Below are positions 7,409 through 15,281 of a stretch of DNA of 64,000 nt, piece by piece. A program made the position numbers and the translations under genes. Where the stretch lies: positions 186,001 to 250,000 of the forward strand of contig NZ_JAGSOA010000002.1 of assembly GCF_019754935.1 (NCBI RefSeq). Direction: 5' to 3'. The first letter of the stretch is position 1. The number at the start of each line of letters is the position of its first letter. The notes below the pieces were generated by a model. The model did no database searches. It was not told the origin of the DNA and worked only from the letters and a program-made list of their open reading frames with translations. This DNA comes from Corynebacterium parakroppenstedtii. Lineage in GTDB: Bacteria; Actinomycetota; Actinomycetes; Mycobacteriales; Mycobacteriaceae.

Positions 7409-9036
7409 TGGCGCACGTACACGACGACGTTCGGACGCCCGCGCGGGTAGTGGCCGAGGGCTTCGGTTGGCGGCACGCGGGACGTCGGCAACCGGCGCTG
7501 GCCGATGTGAATTTTCGCATCGAACCCGGCGAGAAAGTTCTGCTCCTCGGCACATCAGGCTCGGGGAAGTCGACGCTGATGGCGGGGATGGCCGGGGTTC
7601 TCGGCGATTCCGACGACGGCGATTATGCCGGTCGATTGCTCATCAATGGGGTGGATGCTCGCAGTGTCCGCGGGCAGGTCGGCCTGGTGCTGCAGGACCC
7701 CGATTCGCAGGTCATTTCCTCGCGGGTTGGTGACGATATTGCCTTCGGTTGCGAGAATTTGGGTTTCCCGCGTGCGGAAATCTGGGAGCGTGTCCGGTGG
7801 GCCCGTGACCTCGTCGGGCTCACTGTTCCCCTTGACCATCCCACTGAGCAGCTTTCCGGCGGGCAGAAGCAGCGCTTGGCCCTCGCTGGTGTCCTGGCCA
7901 TGGGTGCCGGCTTGATCCTCTTGGATGAACCCACCGCGAATATCGACCCCGAGGGTGTGGCCGATGTCCGCAAAGCCGTGATCGCCGCCGCCGAGAGCAC
8001 CGGTGCAACAGTCATCATTGTGGAGCATCGCGTCGACGTCTGGCGTGACGTTGTTGATCGCATCATGGTGGTGGGCGATTCCACGATTCGAGCCGACGGC
8101 CCGACCGACGAAGTTATCCGCACGATGGGGGAGCAGCTCGCGCATGATGGAGTGTGGATTCCCGACGTTCCTCTGCCGCTCGATAATTCGTGGCGACGGG
8201 AGCGTCAGGGCCGCGCTGCGTCTGACCAGCACCGCGTTGTGTCTGACCAGCAGCGCGCTGTGTCGGTTGGAGCAAATGAAGTTGGAGCACACGAAGGTCG
8301 TGGAGCGTCAACGAGGAACACACTGCTCCGGACGCATGACTTGGCTGTCGGATGGAATGGTCACGCGGTCAACACAGGCCTCTCGCTGGATGTAACCCCC
8401 GAGCCGACGGTCATCACCGGGCCCAACGGTGCCGGTAAATCAACCGTTGCCTTGACACTCGCGGGGCTGTTGGCGCCGGTTGCGGGGGATATCGATGCAT
8501 CAGCACTCATCGCCAGGGAAGGGTCGGGCAAGGCAACGTCGGTAGCAATCCATAGAAAGCGTGATGCCAGTAGCAACCCGATGGAGTGGTCATCGAGGGC
8601 TCTAGCGCAGCGCATTGGGACCGTGTTCCAGGACCCTGAGCATCAATTTGTGGCCCGAACTGTGCGCGACGAATTACTCGTCGGTCCTCGAGTGTGCGGG
8701 ATTGATCCTGATGTTGGTGAGCGACGTGCCGATGAGCTGCTCCGACGCCTGCACCTTGAGAACCTCGCCAATGCCAATCCGTTTACCTTGTCGGGCGGAC
8801 AGAAACGTCGGCTCTCTGTCGCGACGGTGTTATCCACCCATCCCGATGTGGTGATTGCGGACGAACCGACGTTTGGCCAGGATAGGACCACGTTTATCCA
8901 GCTTATTGAGCTGCTGCGCGAGATGAGTGACGACGGTGTGGGGGTGCTCGCCATCACGCATGATCCACTGGTAGTGGATCTGCTGGGGGTACGCCACGTT
9001 CGGTTGGCCTCGGGAGGAATGGAGGTTCAGCGATGA
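7408..9036 (+). CDS. ykoD: ECF transporter duplicated ATPase (YkoD)
   Basis: 542 aa with two ABC ATPase domains in one chain. Domain 1 has Walker A GTSGSGKST (residues 48-56), signature LSGGQKQRLALAG and Walker B LILLDEPTANID; domain 2 has Walker A GPNGAGKST (about 337-345), signature LSGGQKRRLSVATV and Walker B VVIADEPTFGQD. Both sites look catalytically complete. The linker holds an imperfect 7-residue repeat (8212-8264). It is the energising subunit of the thiamine/HMP ECF importer, translationally coupled to ykoE (TAGTG overlap) and to ykoC (ATGA overlap). Confidence 0.93.
   Translation: MAHVHDDVRTPARVVAEGFGWRHAGRRQPALADVNFRIEPGEKVLLLGTSGSGKSTLMAGMAGVLGDSDDGDYAGRLLINGVDARSVRGQVGLVLQDPDSQVISSRVGDDIAFGCENLGFPRAEIWERVRWARDLVGLTVPLDHPTEQLSGGQKQRLALAGVLAMGAGLILLDEPTANIDPEGVADVRKAVIAAAESTGATVIIVEHRVDVWRDVVDRIMVVGDSTIRADGPTDEVIRTMGEQLAHDGVWIPDVPLPLDNSWRRERQGRAASDQHRVVSDQQRAVSVGANEVGAHEGRGASTRNTLLRTHDLAVGWNGHAVNTGLSLDVTPEPTVITGPNGAGKSTVALTLAGLLAPVAGDIDASALIAREGSGKATSVAIHRKRDASSNPMEWSSRALAQRIGTVFQDPEHQFVARTVRDELLVGPRVCGIDPDVGERRADELLRRLHLENLANANPFTLSGGQKRRLSVATVLSTHPDVVIADEPTFGQDRTTFIQLIELLREMSDDGVGVLAITHDPLVVDLLGVRHVRLASGGMEVQR
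8212..8264 (+). repeat. 21-bp tandem repeat in the ykoD linker (2.5 copies)
   Basis: Units at 8212-8232 and 8233-8253 differ at 4 positions, and an 11-bp third copy follows. They encode RAASDQH, RVVSDQQ and RAVS. The length is a multiple of three, so copy-number change would keep the frame. Confidence 0.75.
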
Positions 9037-9800
9037 CCCGCGCAACGCCCCGAGGTGTGAACTTCAACCCGACGGCGCGCATCGCTGCGATGGCTCTTAT
9101 TGCAACGCCACTTCTCATTTCGGTCGATATCGTGTCGGCCGGCGTGGCGTTGCTGTGCGAACTGCTAGTCGCGCCGTTCTTAGGAATGGGGTGGGGGCGG
9201 ATCATTCGTCGTGGATGGCCGGTCTTTATGCTCGCCCCGCTCACCGGAGTGTCGATGCTGCTCTATGGCCGGCCTGAGGGCAAAGAATACGTGTCCTTCG
9301 CCTTCGCCCACATTACGGACAATTCGGTGTCCCTGGCTTTAGCGATCATGGTAAGGGTCCTGGCCATCGCTCTGCCCGCCGTCATCTTATCCGCGGATAC
9401 CGACCCCACCGACCTTGGCGACGGCCTAGCGCAAATCTGGCATCTGCCGGAGCGATTCGTCATCGGCTCCGTAGCCGGTGTGCGTTTGGTGAGTTTATTC
9501 CAGCGTGATTATTCGGCGATGCACCGTGCCCGTCGTGCCCGTGGCCTGGCAGATTCCGGCCGGATTCGTCGTACGCTCACTATTTTCTTCGCCTTGTTAG
9601 TGCTCGCGCTGCGGCGTGGTGGGAAGTTGGCGACGGCCATGGAAGCGCGCGGGTTCGGCTCGGATCGGCCCCGAAGCTGGGCTCGAGAATCACGCCTGCG
9701 GTGGCCGGACTGGGTATTAATGGTCGGTGCGCTCCTCGTTGCGTTGATGGCCCTGGTGACGGCATGGATGACCGGGTATTTGCGCTTCTTGGGGGCATGA
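9033..9800 (+). CDS. ykoC: ECF transporter T component (YkoC)
   Basis: 255 aa membrane protein starting in an ATGA overlap with ykoD. It has hydrophobic helices at the N-terminus and C-terminus, a central ARRARGLADSGRIRRT coupling segment, and the T-component hallmark ALRRGGKLATAMEARGFG, where the Ala-Arg-Gly signature contacts the ATPases. It completes the YkoE-YkoD-YkoC importer for thiamine or hydroxymethylpyrimidine. Followed after 13 bp by a P-loop kinase-like gene. Confidence 0.9.
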   Translation: MTRATPRGVNFNPTARIAAMALIATPLLISVDIVSAGVALLCELLVAPFLGMGWGRIIRRGWPVFMLAPLTGVSMLLYGRPEGKEYVSFAFAHITDNSVSLALAIMVRVLAIALPAVILSADTDPTDLGDGLAQIWHLPERFVIGSVAGVRLVSLFQRDYSAMHRARRARGLADSGRIRRTLTIFFALLVLALRRGGKLATAMEARGFGSDRPRSWARESRLRWPDWVLMVGALLVALMALVTAWMTGYLRFLGA

Positions 9801-9813
9801 TGTGGAGCCGGCG

Positions 9814-10548
9814 ATGACAAGTGACATCACCACGTTGTTTCGCGAATCGGGAGCGACGTCTTCGCGGTTAGCCTCCTCTGTAGGAATCAGAGTGGCCAGT
9901 ACCGACGACGGCCCAGCAGCCCTGCGTCGATTAGTTGACGACGGAGCTATACCCGATTGCTTTTCCGCCGAGCTGGGAAGCACAGTGCTCATCGACGGAT
10001 TGTCGGGCTCGGGCAAAACAACGCTCGCTAGGTATCTGGCGGAGGCGACCGGAACCCGGGTGGTCCATTGTGATGATTTTTACCCCGGATGGTCTGGGCT
10101 GATGGAGGCCTCCAGAATCGTGGCGGATTGCGTTTTGTCACCTGCCGACGCTGGCTATCGTCGGTGGGATTGGGCTGCCGACGCTCCCGGGGAGTGGGTA
10201 GCCGTGGATCCCGCCGAGCCGCTCATCGTCGAGGGAGTCGGCGCAGTTACACCCGCGTCGCTAAAAGCTGCCCGTCGGCGACTGTTAGCTCAGCGACGGC
10301 TGCGTGATCAGCGGTCACTGCACAATCAGCGACGCCTTCGAAGTGGTCGGGCACCGAAACCCCAGGAAGATGCGGACATCGTGGCTTTTGAGGTACGCGC
10401 TGATGCACACCGTCGACAGCAGCGGGCACTTCACCGCGATCCAGGATTTGAAAAGTTCTGGACCATGTGGGCCGAACAGGAAAAAGACTATGAAGCCTCG
10501 CGTGGGAAACCAACCGTCGCTATTTGGAACGACCTCACGGCTGGATAA
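9814..10548 (+). CDS. P-loop kinase-like protein (uridine-kinase/AAA type) in thiamine operon
   Basis: 244 aa from the ATG at 9814, with GGAG six bases upstream; a GTG at 9802 is also in frame but lacks that spacing. It carries the P-loop DGLSGSGKTT, then HCDDFYPGW (acidic pair typical of uridine/nucleoside-kinase-like proteins that position substrate and Mg2+), YRRWDWA and PLIVEGVGA. The middle has an imperfect 6-residue Leu/Arg/Gln repeat (10282-10335), probably a helical lid or coiled coil. No member is assigned a substrate here. Position as last gene of a TPP-controlled uptake operon suggests a role in salvage or phosphorylation of the imported compound, which is inference. Confidence 0.75.
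   Translation: MTSDITTLFRESGATSSRLASSVGIRVASTDDGPAALRRLVDDGAIPDCFSAELGSTVLIDGLSGSGKTTLARYLAEATGTRVVHCDDFYPGWSGLMEASRIVADCVLSPADAGYRRWDWAADAPGEWVAVDPAEPLIVEGVGAVTPASLKAARRRLLAQRRLRDQRSLHNQRRLRSGRAPKPQEDADIVAFEVRADAHRRQQRALHRDPGFEKFWTMWAEQEKDYEASRGKPTVAIWNDLTAG
10282..10335 (+). repeat. 18-bp imperfect tandem repeat inside the kinase-like gene
   Basis: Three in-frame units (10282-10299, 10300-10317, 10318-10335) encode LLAQRR, LRDQRS and LHNQRR; a decayed fourth follows. All keep CAGCG at the same place. It probably arose by slippage within a helical lid region. Confidence 0.65.
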
Positions 10549-10628
10549 GGCTTGGTCGACCACACTGGCCGCGTTTACTGGCCCACCCCACAGTTGAGTC
10601 GCTATTTCGCCACATTTACTGGCGGTTG

Positions 10629-11384
10629 TTATTTCTTAGTAATGGGCCCAACATGCATGTCAACGGTATCGCCAGAGCATGCGTCCGTGGGGTAGTCAAC
10701 AAAGAGCGCAGCCTTCTCGTCAGGCGGATATATCCGCAGGCCACGAGCCTGCTGGGGCTTATATGATTCCGGCGAGTAATTTCCCGACTGCGCCTTCTTG
10801 ACCGTCACAGTGGCAGCCTCCCCAGGGGCGACGGTCACAAGAGACGCTGTGGCATTGTGGTCCTTGTCGGCCGGCTTACCGATCTGGTGCCCATCGTTCC
10901 CACCGACGGCACTCACGCCGGGATACCCATAAAACGTGCAGGGATGATCGGACTGGTTAGTCAGGGTGATCGTGAGGTAACTGGACCCGGCCGCTCCGCT
11001 CTCAGTCTTCAGGGAAGCTGAGATATCCGAGGTGTGGCACCGATCGTCATGTCTTGTCGACGCAGCACCCGCAGCCTGTTGTGCTGCAGCGTCGTCAGGT
11101 TCTGAGCCGTTCGTCGTCGACGGCTCGACTGCTGTCGACGAACCAGACAGTGACGGCGACGGTGCAGCGGACGAGTCTGATGGAATGCCCTGTGTCTGTG
11201 AGCTCGTGGAAGGAACCGTCGACTCTGAGCCCGTGTTCGTGGAGGATGTCCCGCTCCCACATGCTGCGAGGACGCACGTGCTCACCGTGAGTGCAGTGAA
11301 GATAGCACCGCGCCGGGCTGATACGCCGCGCCGGGCGGATCCATGAGAGCGTGCGTGTCGCTGGGGCATCGGTGAGTGGTTCAT
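10629..11384 (-). CDS. DUF4232 lipoprotein
   Basis: 251 aa from the ATG at 11384. A twin-arginine-free signal peptide ends in the lipobox VLAACG, followed by a roughly 75-residue Ser/Thr/Pro linker and a C-terminal DUF4232 domain (CHTSDISASL ... LTLTNQSDHPCTFYGYPGV-like strands ... DACSGDTVDMHVGPI) with four conserved cysteines likely to form disulfides. It is an exported surface lipoprotein of unknown role, widespread in actinobacteria. The start is supported by TACACT seven bases upstream. Convergent with the kinase-like gene. Confidence 0.85.
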   Translation of the reverse strand: MNHSPMPQRHARSHGSARRGVSARRGAIFTALTVSTCVLAACGSGTSSTNTGSESTVPSTSSQTQGIPSDSSAAPSPSLSGSSTAVEPSTTNGSEPDDAAAQQAAGAASTRHDDRCHTSDISASLKTESGAAGSSYLTITLTNQSDHPCTFYGYPGVSAVGGNDGHQIGKPADKDHNATASLVTVAPGEAATVTVKKAQSGNYSPESYKPQQARGLRIYPPDEKAALFVDYPTDACSGDTVDMHVGPITKK

Positions 11385-11391
11385 ATGTCCG

Positions 11392-11397
11392 AGTGTA
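11392..11397 (-). promoter_or_regulatory. -10 box TACACT of the DUF4232 gene
   Basis: Minus-strand TACACT, 7-base spacer, ATG at 11384; no ribosome binding site. Leaderless start predicted. Confidence 0.5.
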
Positions 11398-11576
11398 GCC
11401 GTCGGTAATGATGCAGCCGGGTGGAGAAAACCAATTAGCACCCAATTACGTGAACTATGTCTCATAGATCGTCGGAAACCTTTAAAATCACAGTCATTCG
11501 TTGTTAAAAAAGTGGCGTATTGATGTCTGATCGCGGGCGTGCGTCTTATCGATTTCTATGTGTGAGAGGAACCGTC

Positions 11577-12746
11577 ATGGCTCTGAACTCTGATTTTGAT
11601 CTTTACCAGCTACCGGAGGATTACCAAGGGGTGCGTGAAGCCATCCGGGAGATCGCGGAGAAAAGCATCGCCCCGCACGCCGCTGATGTCGACGAGAATG
11701 AGCGTTTTCCGCAGGAAGCCCTGGACGCACTGGTAGAGACGGGTTTCAACGCTGTGCACATTCCAGAGGAGTATGGCGGAGCCGGCGGGGATTCGCTCAT
11801 GGCGTGCATCGTCATTGAGGAAGTTGCGCGCGTGTGTGGTTCGTCCTCGTTGATCCCGGCCGTGAACAAGTTGGGGACGATGGGACTCATTTTGAAGGGC
11901 TCGGAAGAGCTGAAGCAGCAGGTCCTCCCGGATATTGCCGGCGGGAAGATGGCCTCATACGCGCTGTCGGAACGCGGTGCCGGTTCCGATGCGGGATCGA
12001 TGAAGACGCGTGCTCGCAAAGATAGTGACTCGTGGGTGCTCAATGGATCGAAATGTTGGATTACCAACGGCGGCAAGTCCACTTGGTACACCGTGATGGC
12101 GGTCACCGACCCGGATAAAGGCGCTAACGGCATTTCCGCATTCATGGTCCATGCCGATGATGAAGGCTTCGTCGTCGGCCCCAAAGAAAAGAAACTAGGG
12201 ATCAAGGGGTCTCCGACGGCCGAGTTGTACTTCGAGGATTGCCGCATTCCCGCTGACCGCATCATTGGCGACGAAGGGACCGGTTTCAAGACAGCCCTGG
12301 AAACCCTGGATCACACGCGCCCGACGATTGGTGCGCAGGCTCTCGGTATCGCGCAGGGGGCGTTTGATCAAACTGTGAAGTACGTGAAAGAGCGTGAGCA
12401 GTTCGGCCGCCGAATTGCCGATTTCCAGAACACGCAATTCATGCTTGCCGACATGAAAATGAAGATCGACGCTGCGCGCCTCATGGTGTACACCGCGGCG
12501 TCTAATGCCGAGCGCGGCCACGCCGAGGGCGGGGAGCGCTTAGGTATGCTCGCTGCGGGCTCGAAGGCGTATGCGTCAGACGTCGCTATGCAGGTGACGA
12601 CGGACGCTGTGCAGTTGTTCGGTGGTTACGGATACACCCGCGATTTCCCGGTTGAACGCATGATGCGCGATGCCAAAATCACGCAGATCTACGAGGGAAC
12701 GAACCAAATCTGCCGCATGGTGATGGGGCGACAGATATTGAAGTAG
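11577..12746 (+). CDS. acyl-CoA dehydrogenase
   Basis: 389 aa from the ATG at 11577, preceded by GAGAGGA at good spacing; a TTG at 11520 is rejected. Typical soluble FAD flavoenzyme: N-terminal helical domain, YALSERGAGSDAGSMKTRA (FAD/substrate loop), WITNGG, the middle beta domain with GIKGSPTAELYFEDCRIP, and the C-terminal helices with QLFGGYGYTRDFPVERMMRD and the catalytic-base motif IYEGTNQI (Glu). It catalyses alpha,beta-dehydrogenation of a short- or medium-chain acyl-CoA in fatty-acid or branched-chain amino-acid breakdown. No electron-transfer flavoprotein gene is adjacent; the exact substrate is not deducible. Confidence 0.93.
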   Translation: MALNSDFDLYQLPEDYQGVREAIREIAEKSIAPHAADVDENERFPQEALDALVETGFNAVHIPEEYGGAGGDSLMACIVIEEVARVCGSSSLIPAVNKLGTMGLILKGSEELKQQVLPDIAGGKMASYALSERGAGSDAGSMKTRARKDSDSWVLNGSKCWITNGGKSTWYTVMAVTDPDKGANGISAFMVHADDEGFVVGPKEKKLGIKGSPTAELYFEDCRIPADRIIGDEGTGFKTALETLDHTRPTIGAQALGIAQGAFDQTVKYVKEREQFGRRIADFQNTQFMLADMKMKIDAARLMVYTAASNAERGHAEGGERLGMLAAGSKAYASDVAMQVTTDAVQLFGGYGYTRDFPVERMMRDAKITQIYEGTNQICRMVMGRQILK

Positions 12747-12855
12747 ACGCTTAAAGTGGGGAACTAAGAAGCAAATCCAATCTGTTCTTCGTAAGATCAG
12801 ACCATTTTTATGGTTTGTCGGCGCAGTATGCGTTGTAGGAGCGATCTGGTTTGCA

Positions 12856-13053
12856 GTGAAGGGTAAATATGCCATGGCTACCAACCTTGGGCTGGTGGCT
12901 GGGTTCGTTGTCGTGGTTCCGGAGCTGCTCAGTCAAAATGTAAAAAAGAGCGACAATCCCATGCCGAGTAGTGACGAGATTGCCCAGCACCAAAAGCGCC
13001 ACCCGACCGCTACGGTTGCCGAATCTATCAATGATCTGCGTGAAGAGAAATAG
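12856..13053 (+). CDS. small membrane protein; true start uncertain
   Basis: From the first usual start codon (GTG 12856) the product has 65 residues with one hydrophobic helix (MATNLGLVAGFVVVVPELL) and a hydrophilic tail. The same frame is open from 12742 and encodes, before any ATG/GTG/TTG, a basic segment and a second convincing membrane helix (RPFLWFVGAVCVVGAIWFAV). The protein therefore probably starts upstream of the GTG, either at an unusual codon (ATC at 12775 follows a purine-rich GGGGAACTAAGAAG) or after a frameshift. It follows the acyl-CoA dehydrogenase gene directly. No family is recognised. Confidence 0.55.
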   Translation: MKGKYAMATNLGLVAGFVVVVPELLSQNVKKSDNPMPSSDEIAQHQKRHPTATVAESINDLREEK

Positions 13054-13056
13054 CAG

Positions 13057-13371
13057 CTAACTTGTTGCTTTAAGGCCGGCCACACCGCCGATGATCATGA
13101 ACAGGAACACGATCTTGAGCGCGGAGACCGTCTCTTGCCCCGTCGCCATTCCCCATACGACGGTGCCAACGGCTCCAATGGATACCCACACCGCATAGGC
13201 CGTGCCGACGGGGACATCGCGCATCGCCAGCGACAGTCCCACCATGCTCAACGCGGCGGCAATAACGAAAATGACGGAGGGCACGAGCCGAGAAAACCCC
13301 TGCGACTCGTGGAGCGCTACGGCCCAGGTGGTCTCGAATAGGCCAGAGACAATCAGGATGATCCACGCCAT
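13057..13371 (-). CDS. sugE: small multidrug resistance (SMR) transporter, SugE/Gdx type
   Basis: 104 aa with four membrane helices. The essential glutamate is in the first helix (GLFETTWAVALHESQGF, Glu13), and LSLAMRDVPVGTAYAVW followed by GIGAVG-like GAVGTVVWGM matches the SugE branch, whose members export guanidinium or quaternary ammonium ions as dimers. GAGAGG lies about 12 bases before the ATG. It is convergent with the small membrane gene and divergent from fhs, with only 44 bp between starts. SMR pairs can be two-gene systems; here only one gene is present. The substrate assignment within SMR is inferred from motif similarity. Confidence 0.87.
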   Translation of the reverse strand: MAWIILIVSGLFETTWAVALHESQGFSRLVPSVIFVIAAALSMVGLSLAMRDVPVGTAYAVWVSIGAVGTVVWGMATGQETVSALKIVFLFMIIGGVAGLKATS

Positions 13372-13415
13372 GGTGTCCGTTACCTCTCTTTTTCTTCAAC
13401 TGCCCTCGGGTAGGC

Positions 13416-15206
13416 ATGGCCCTAGGTATTCTGGGAATCGTGTCTGCACCTGAACAAAAACCCTCGAACCCGTCCTCGTCTGGTCACACAGAAGCGTCTG
13501 CTCACACCAGTAGCCAGCCTTCTGACGTTTCCATCGCTCAAGCTCACCAATTAGAACCTATTGCCGACGTCGCTCGGCGTGCCGGAATTCCCGAAGAAGC
13601 TACGGTGCCTTATGGAACGACGAAGGCCAAGGTGACCGTCGGAAAGTTAGCACAGAGTGCAACGAAGGGGAAGGTTGTCCTGGTGACGGGCATGTCTCCG
13701 ACGCCGGCGGGGGAGGGGAAATCAACTGTCCTTATTGGTTTGGTTGACGGGCTGGCGTCGGTCGGTGTGAAAGCGATGGCCGCTCTGCGCGAGCCGTCTT
13801 TGGGGCCAGTGCTGGGTATGAAAGGTGGCGCTGCGGGTGGGGGATACTCGCAGGTCGTCCCCATGGAGGATATTAACCTGCACTTCACGGGGGATCTTCA
13901 CGCGATCACGTCGGCTAATAATGCGTTGGCCGCGCTGATCGATAATCACGTTCAGCAGGGGAACTCGCTGAATCTTGACCCACGGAAGATCGTGTGGCGA
14001 CGGTGTCTGGATGTGAACGACCGTGTCCTCCGAAACATCATCACTGGTTTGGGCGGCAAAGGTGGCGGCGTGCCACGCGAAGCCGGATTTGATATCACCG
14101 CGGCCAGCGAAGTGATGGCGGTTCTGTGCTTAGCGCGGGATCTCGCCGATTTGAGGGAGCGGCTTGGCCGTATGCTCATCGGCTATACGCGCGATAATGA
14201 TCCGGTCTTCGTGCATGATTTGGGCGTGGAGGGATCCCTTGTTGCGTTGTTGCGCGATGCGATGTCGCCGAACCTTGTCCAAACTCTGGGTGGGGCACCG
14301 GCGCTGATCCACGGGGGACCATTCGCGAATATTGCGCATGGTTGCAACAGTGTCATCGCCACTAACACCGCACGTGAATTGGCTGATGTTGTGGTGACAG
14401 AGGCCGGGTTCGGAGCCGATCTGGGTGCGGAAAAATTCACGGATATTGCCTCGGTGGCCGGCGATTTTGCCGCAGACGTGGCGGTCATTGTGGTGACTGC
14501 CCGGTCGCTGAAATACAACGGCGGTGTGGCACGCGGTGACCTCAACGAAGAGAACGTGAAGGCCGTGCGGTCCGGACTGGCCAATGTAGAACGCCATTGC
14601 GCATCACTAAGGCGGCTGGGAATGCAGCCGATTGTGGCCGTCAATAAGTTCATCACTGATACCGACGCGGAACTGTCGGCTAGCAAGGAGTGGGCGGACG
14701 ACCATGGACTTCGTGCGGCCGTAGCGAATGTGTGGGGTGAAGGCGGTGCAGGGGCCGCTGACTTGGTGGCCCAGGTTCGTGAAGCGTTAGCGGACGAGCC
14801 GGTGCGGACCGACACAGGTCAATCGGGTACAGCGCGGACGCGTATTTACGATCCGCAACAAGGTGTTAAGGCAAGCATCGCAACCATTGCGCACGACATT
14901 TACGGCGCTGAGCAGGTCGAATATTCCCAGCAAGCCGGTAAAGACCTGGCTCAGCTGAAGCGCCACGGGTGGGATACGTTGCCGGTATGTATTTCCAAGA
15001 CTCCGTATTCGTTTTCTGACGATCCGTCAATGCTCGGTGCTCCGACGAATCACACACTGCATGTCCAACGGCTGATCCCCAAGCTCGGCCCCGGATTCGT
15101 CGTGGCCCTCACCGGAACAATTTTCACGATGCCGGGGCTGCCGAAGCACCCGGCTGCGATGGAGATCGACGTCACCGACGACGGAACTATTACCGGGCTG
15201 TTTTAG
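13416..15206 (+). CDS. fhs: formate-tetrahydrofolate ligase
   Basis: 596 aa if the ATG at 13416 is used; a GTG at 13440 is an equally possible start, and both leave a 30- to 40-residue Ser-rich extension ahead of the family core (SIAQAHQLEPIADVARRAGI). The ATP-binding loop TPAGEGKST is present, along with SLGPVLGMKGGAAGGGYSQV, NNALAALIDNHVQQGN and the C-terminal TGTIFTMPGLPKHPAA. It converts formate, ATP and THF to 10-formyl-THF in one-carbon metabolism for purines and fMet-tRNA. Monocistronic; converges on the phosphonatase-like gene with a small hairpin between. Confidence 0.95.
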   Translation: MALGILGIVSAPEQKPSNPSSSGHTEASAHTSSQPSDVSIAQAHQLEPIADVARRAGIPEEATVPYGTTKAKVTVGKLAQSATKGKVVLVTGMSPTPAGEGKSTVLIGLVDGLASVGVKAMAALREPSLGPVLGMKGGAAGGGYSQVVPMEDINLHFTGDLHAITSANNALAALIDNHVQQGNSLNLDPRKIVWRRCLDVNDRVLRNIITGLGGKGGGVPREAGFDITAASEVMAVLCLARDLADLRERLGRMLIGYTRDNDPVFVHDLGVEGSLVALLRDAMSPNLVQTLGGAPALIHGGPFANIAHGCNSVIATNTARELADVVVTEAGFGADLGAEKFTDIASVAGDFAADVAVIVVTARSLKYNGGVARGDLNEENVKAVRSGLANVERHCASLRRLGMQPIVAVNKFITDTDAELSASKEWADDHGLRAAVANVWGEGGAGAADLVAQVREALADEPVRTDTGQSGTARTRIYDPQQGVKASIATIAHDIYGAEQVEYSQQAGKDLAQLKRHGWDTLPVCISKTPYSFSDDPSMLGAPTNHTLHVQRLIPKLGPGFVVALTGTIFTMPGLPKHPAAMEIDVTDDGTITGLF

Positions 15207-15227
15207 AGGCGTTTGGGCTAGTTAGGT

Positions 15228-15244
15228 GCCCGGGCTGCGCGGGC
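15228..15244. terminator. hairpin between convergent fhs and phosphonatase-like gene
   Basis: GCCCG (15228-15232) and CGGGC (15240-15244) around a 7-base loop. Short stem without U-run; weak candidate for bidirectional termination. Confidence 0.3.
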
Positions 15245-15281
15245 GGAGTGAAGCGAGATTGCCGCGTTTAGCCGTTCGGTT

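Noticed and set aside
7555..8292. Long antisense reading frame (245 codons) opposite ykoD
   Set aside because: It is a shadow of strong ABC ATPase coding sequence on the other strand and shows no domain or plausible composition.
13372..13440. Possible guanidine riboswitch before sugE
   Set aside because: Only a single ACGG is present; the paired-hairpin ACGG loops of the class II element and the class I and III motifs were not found in the 44-bp gap or the fhs start.
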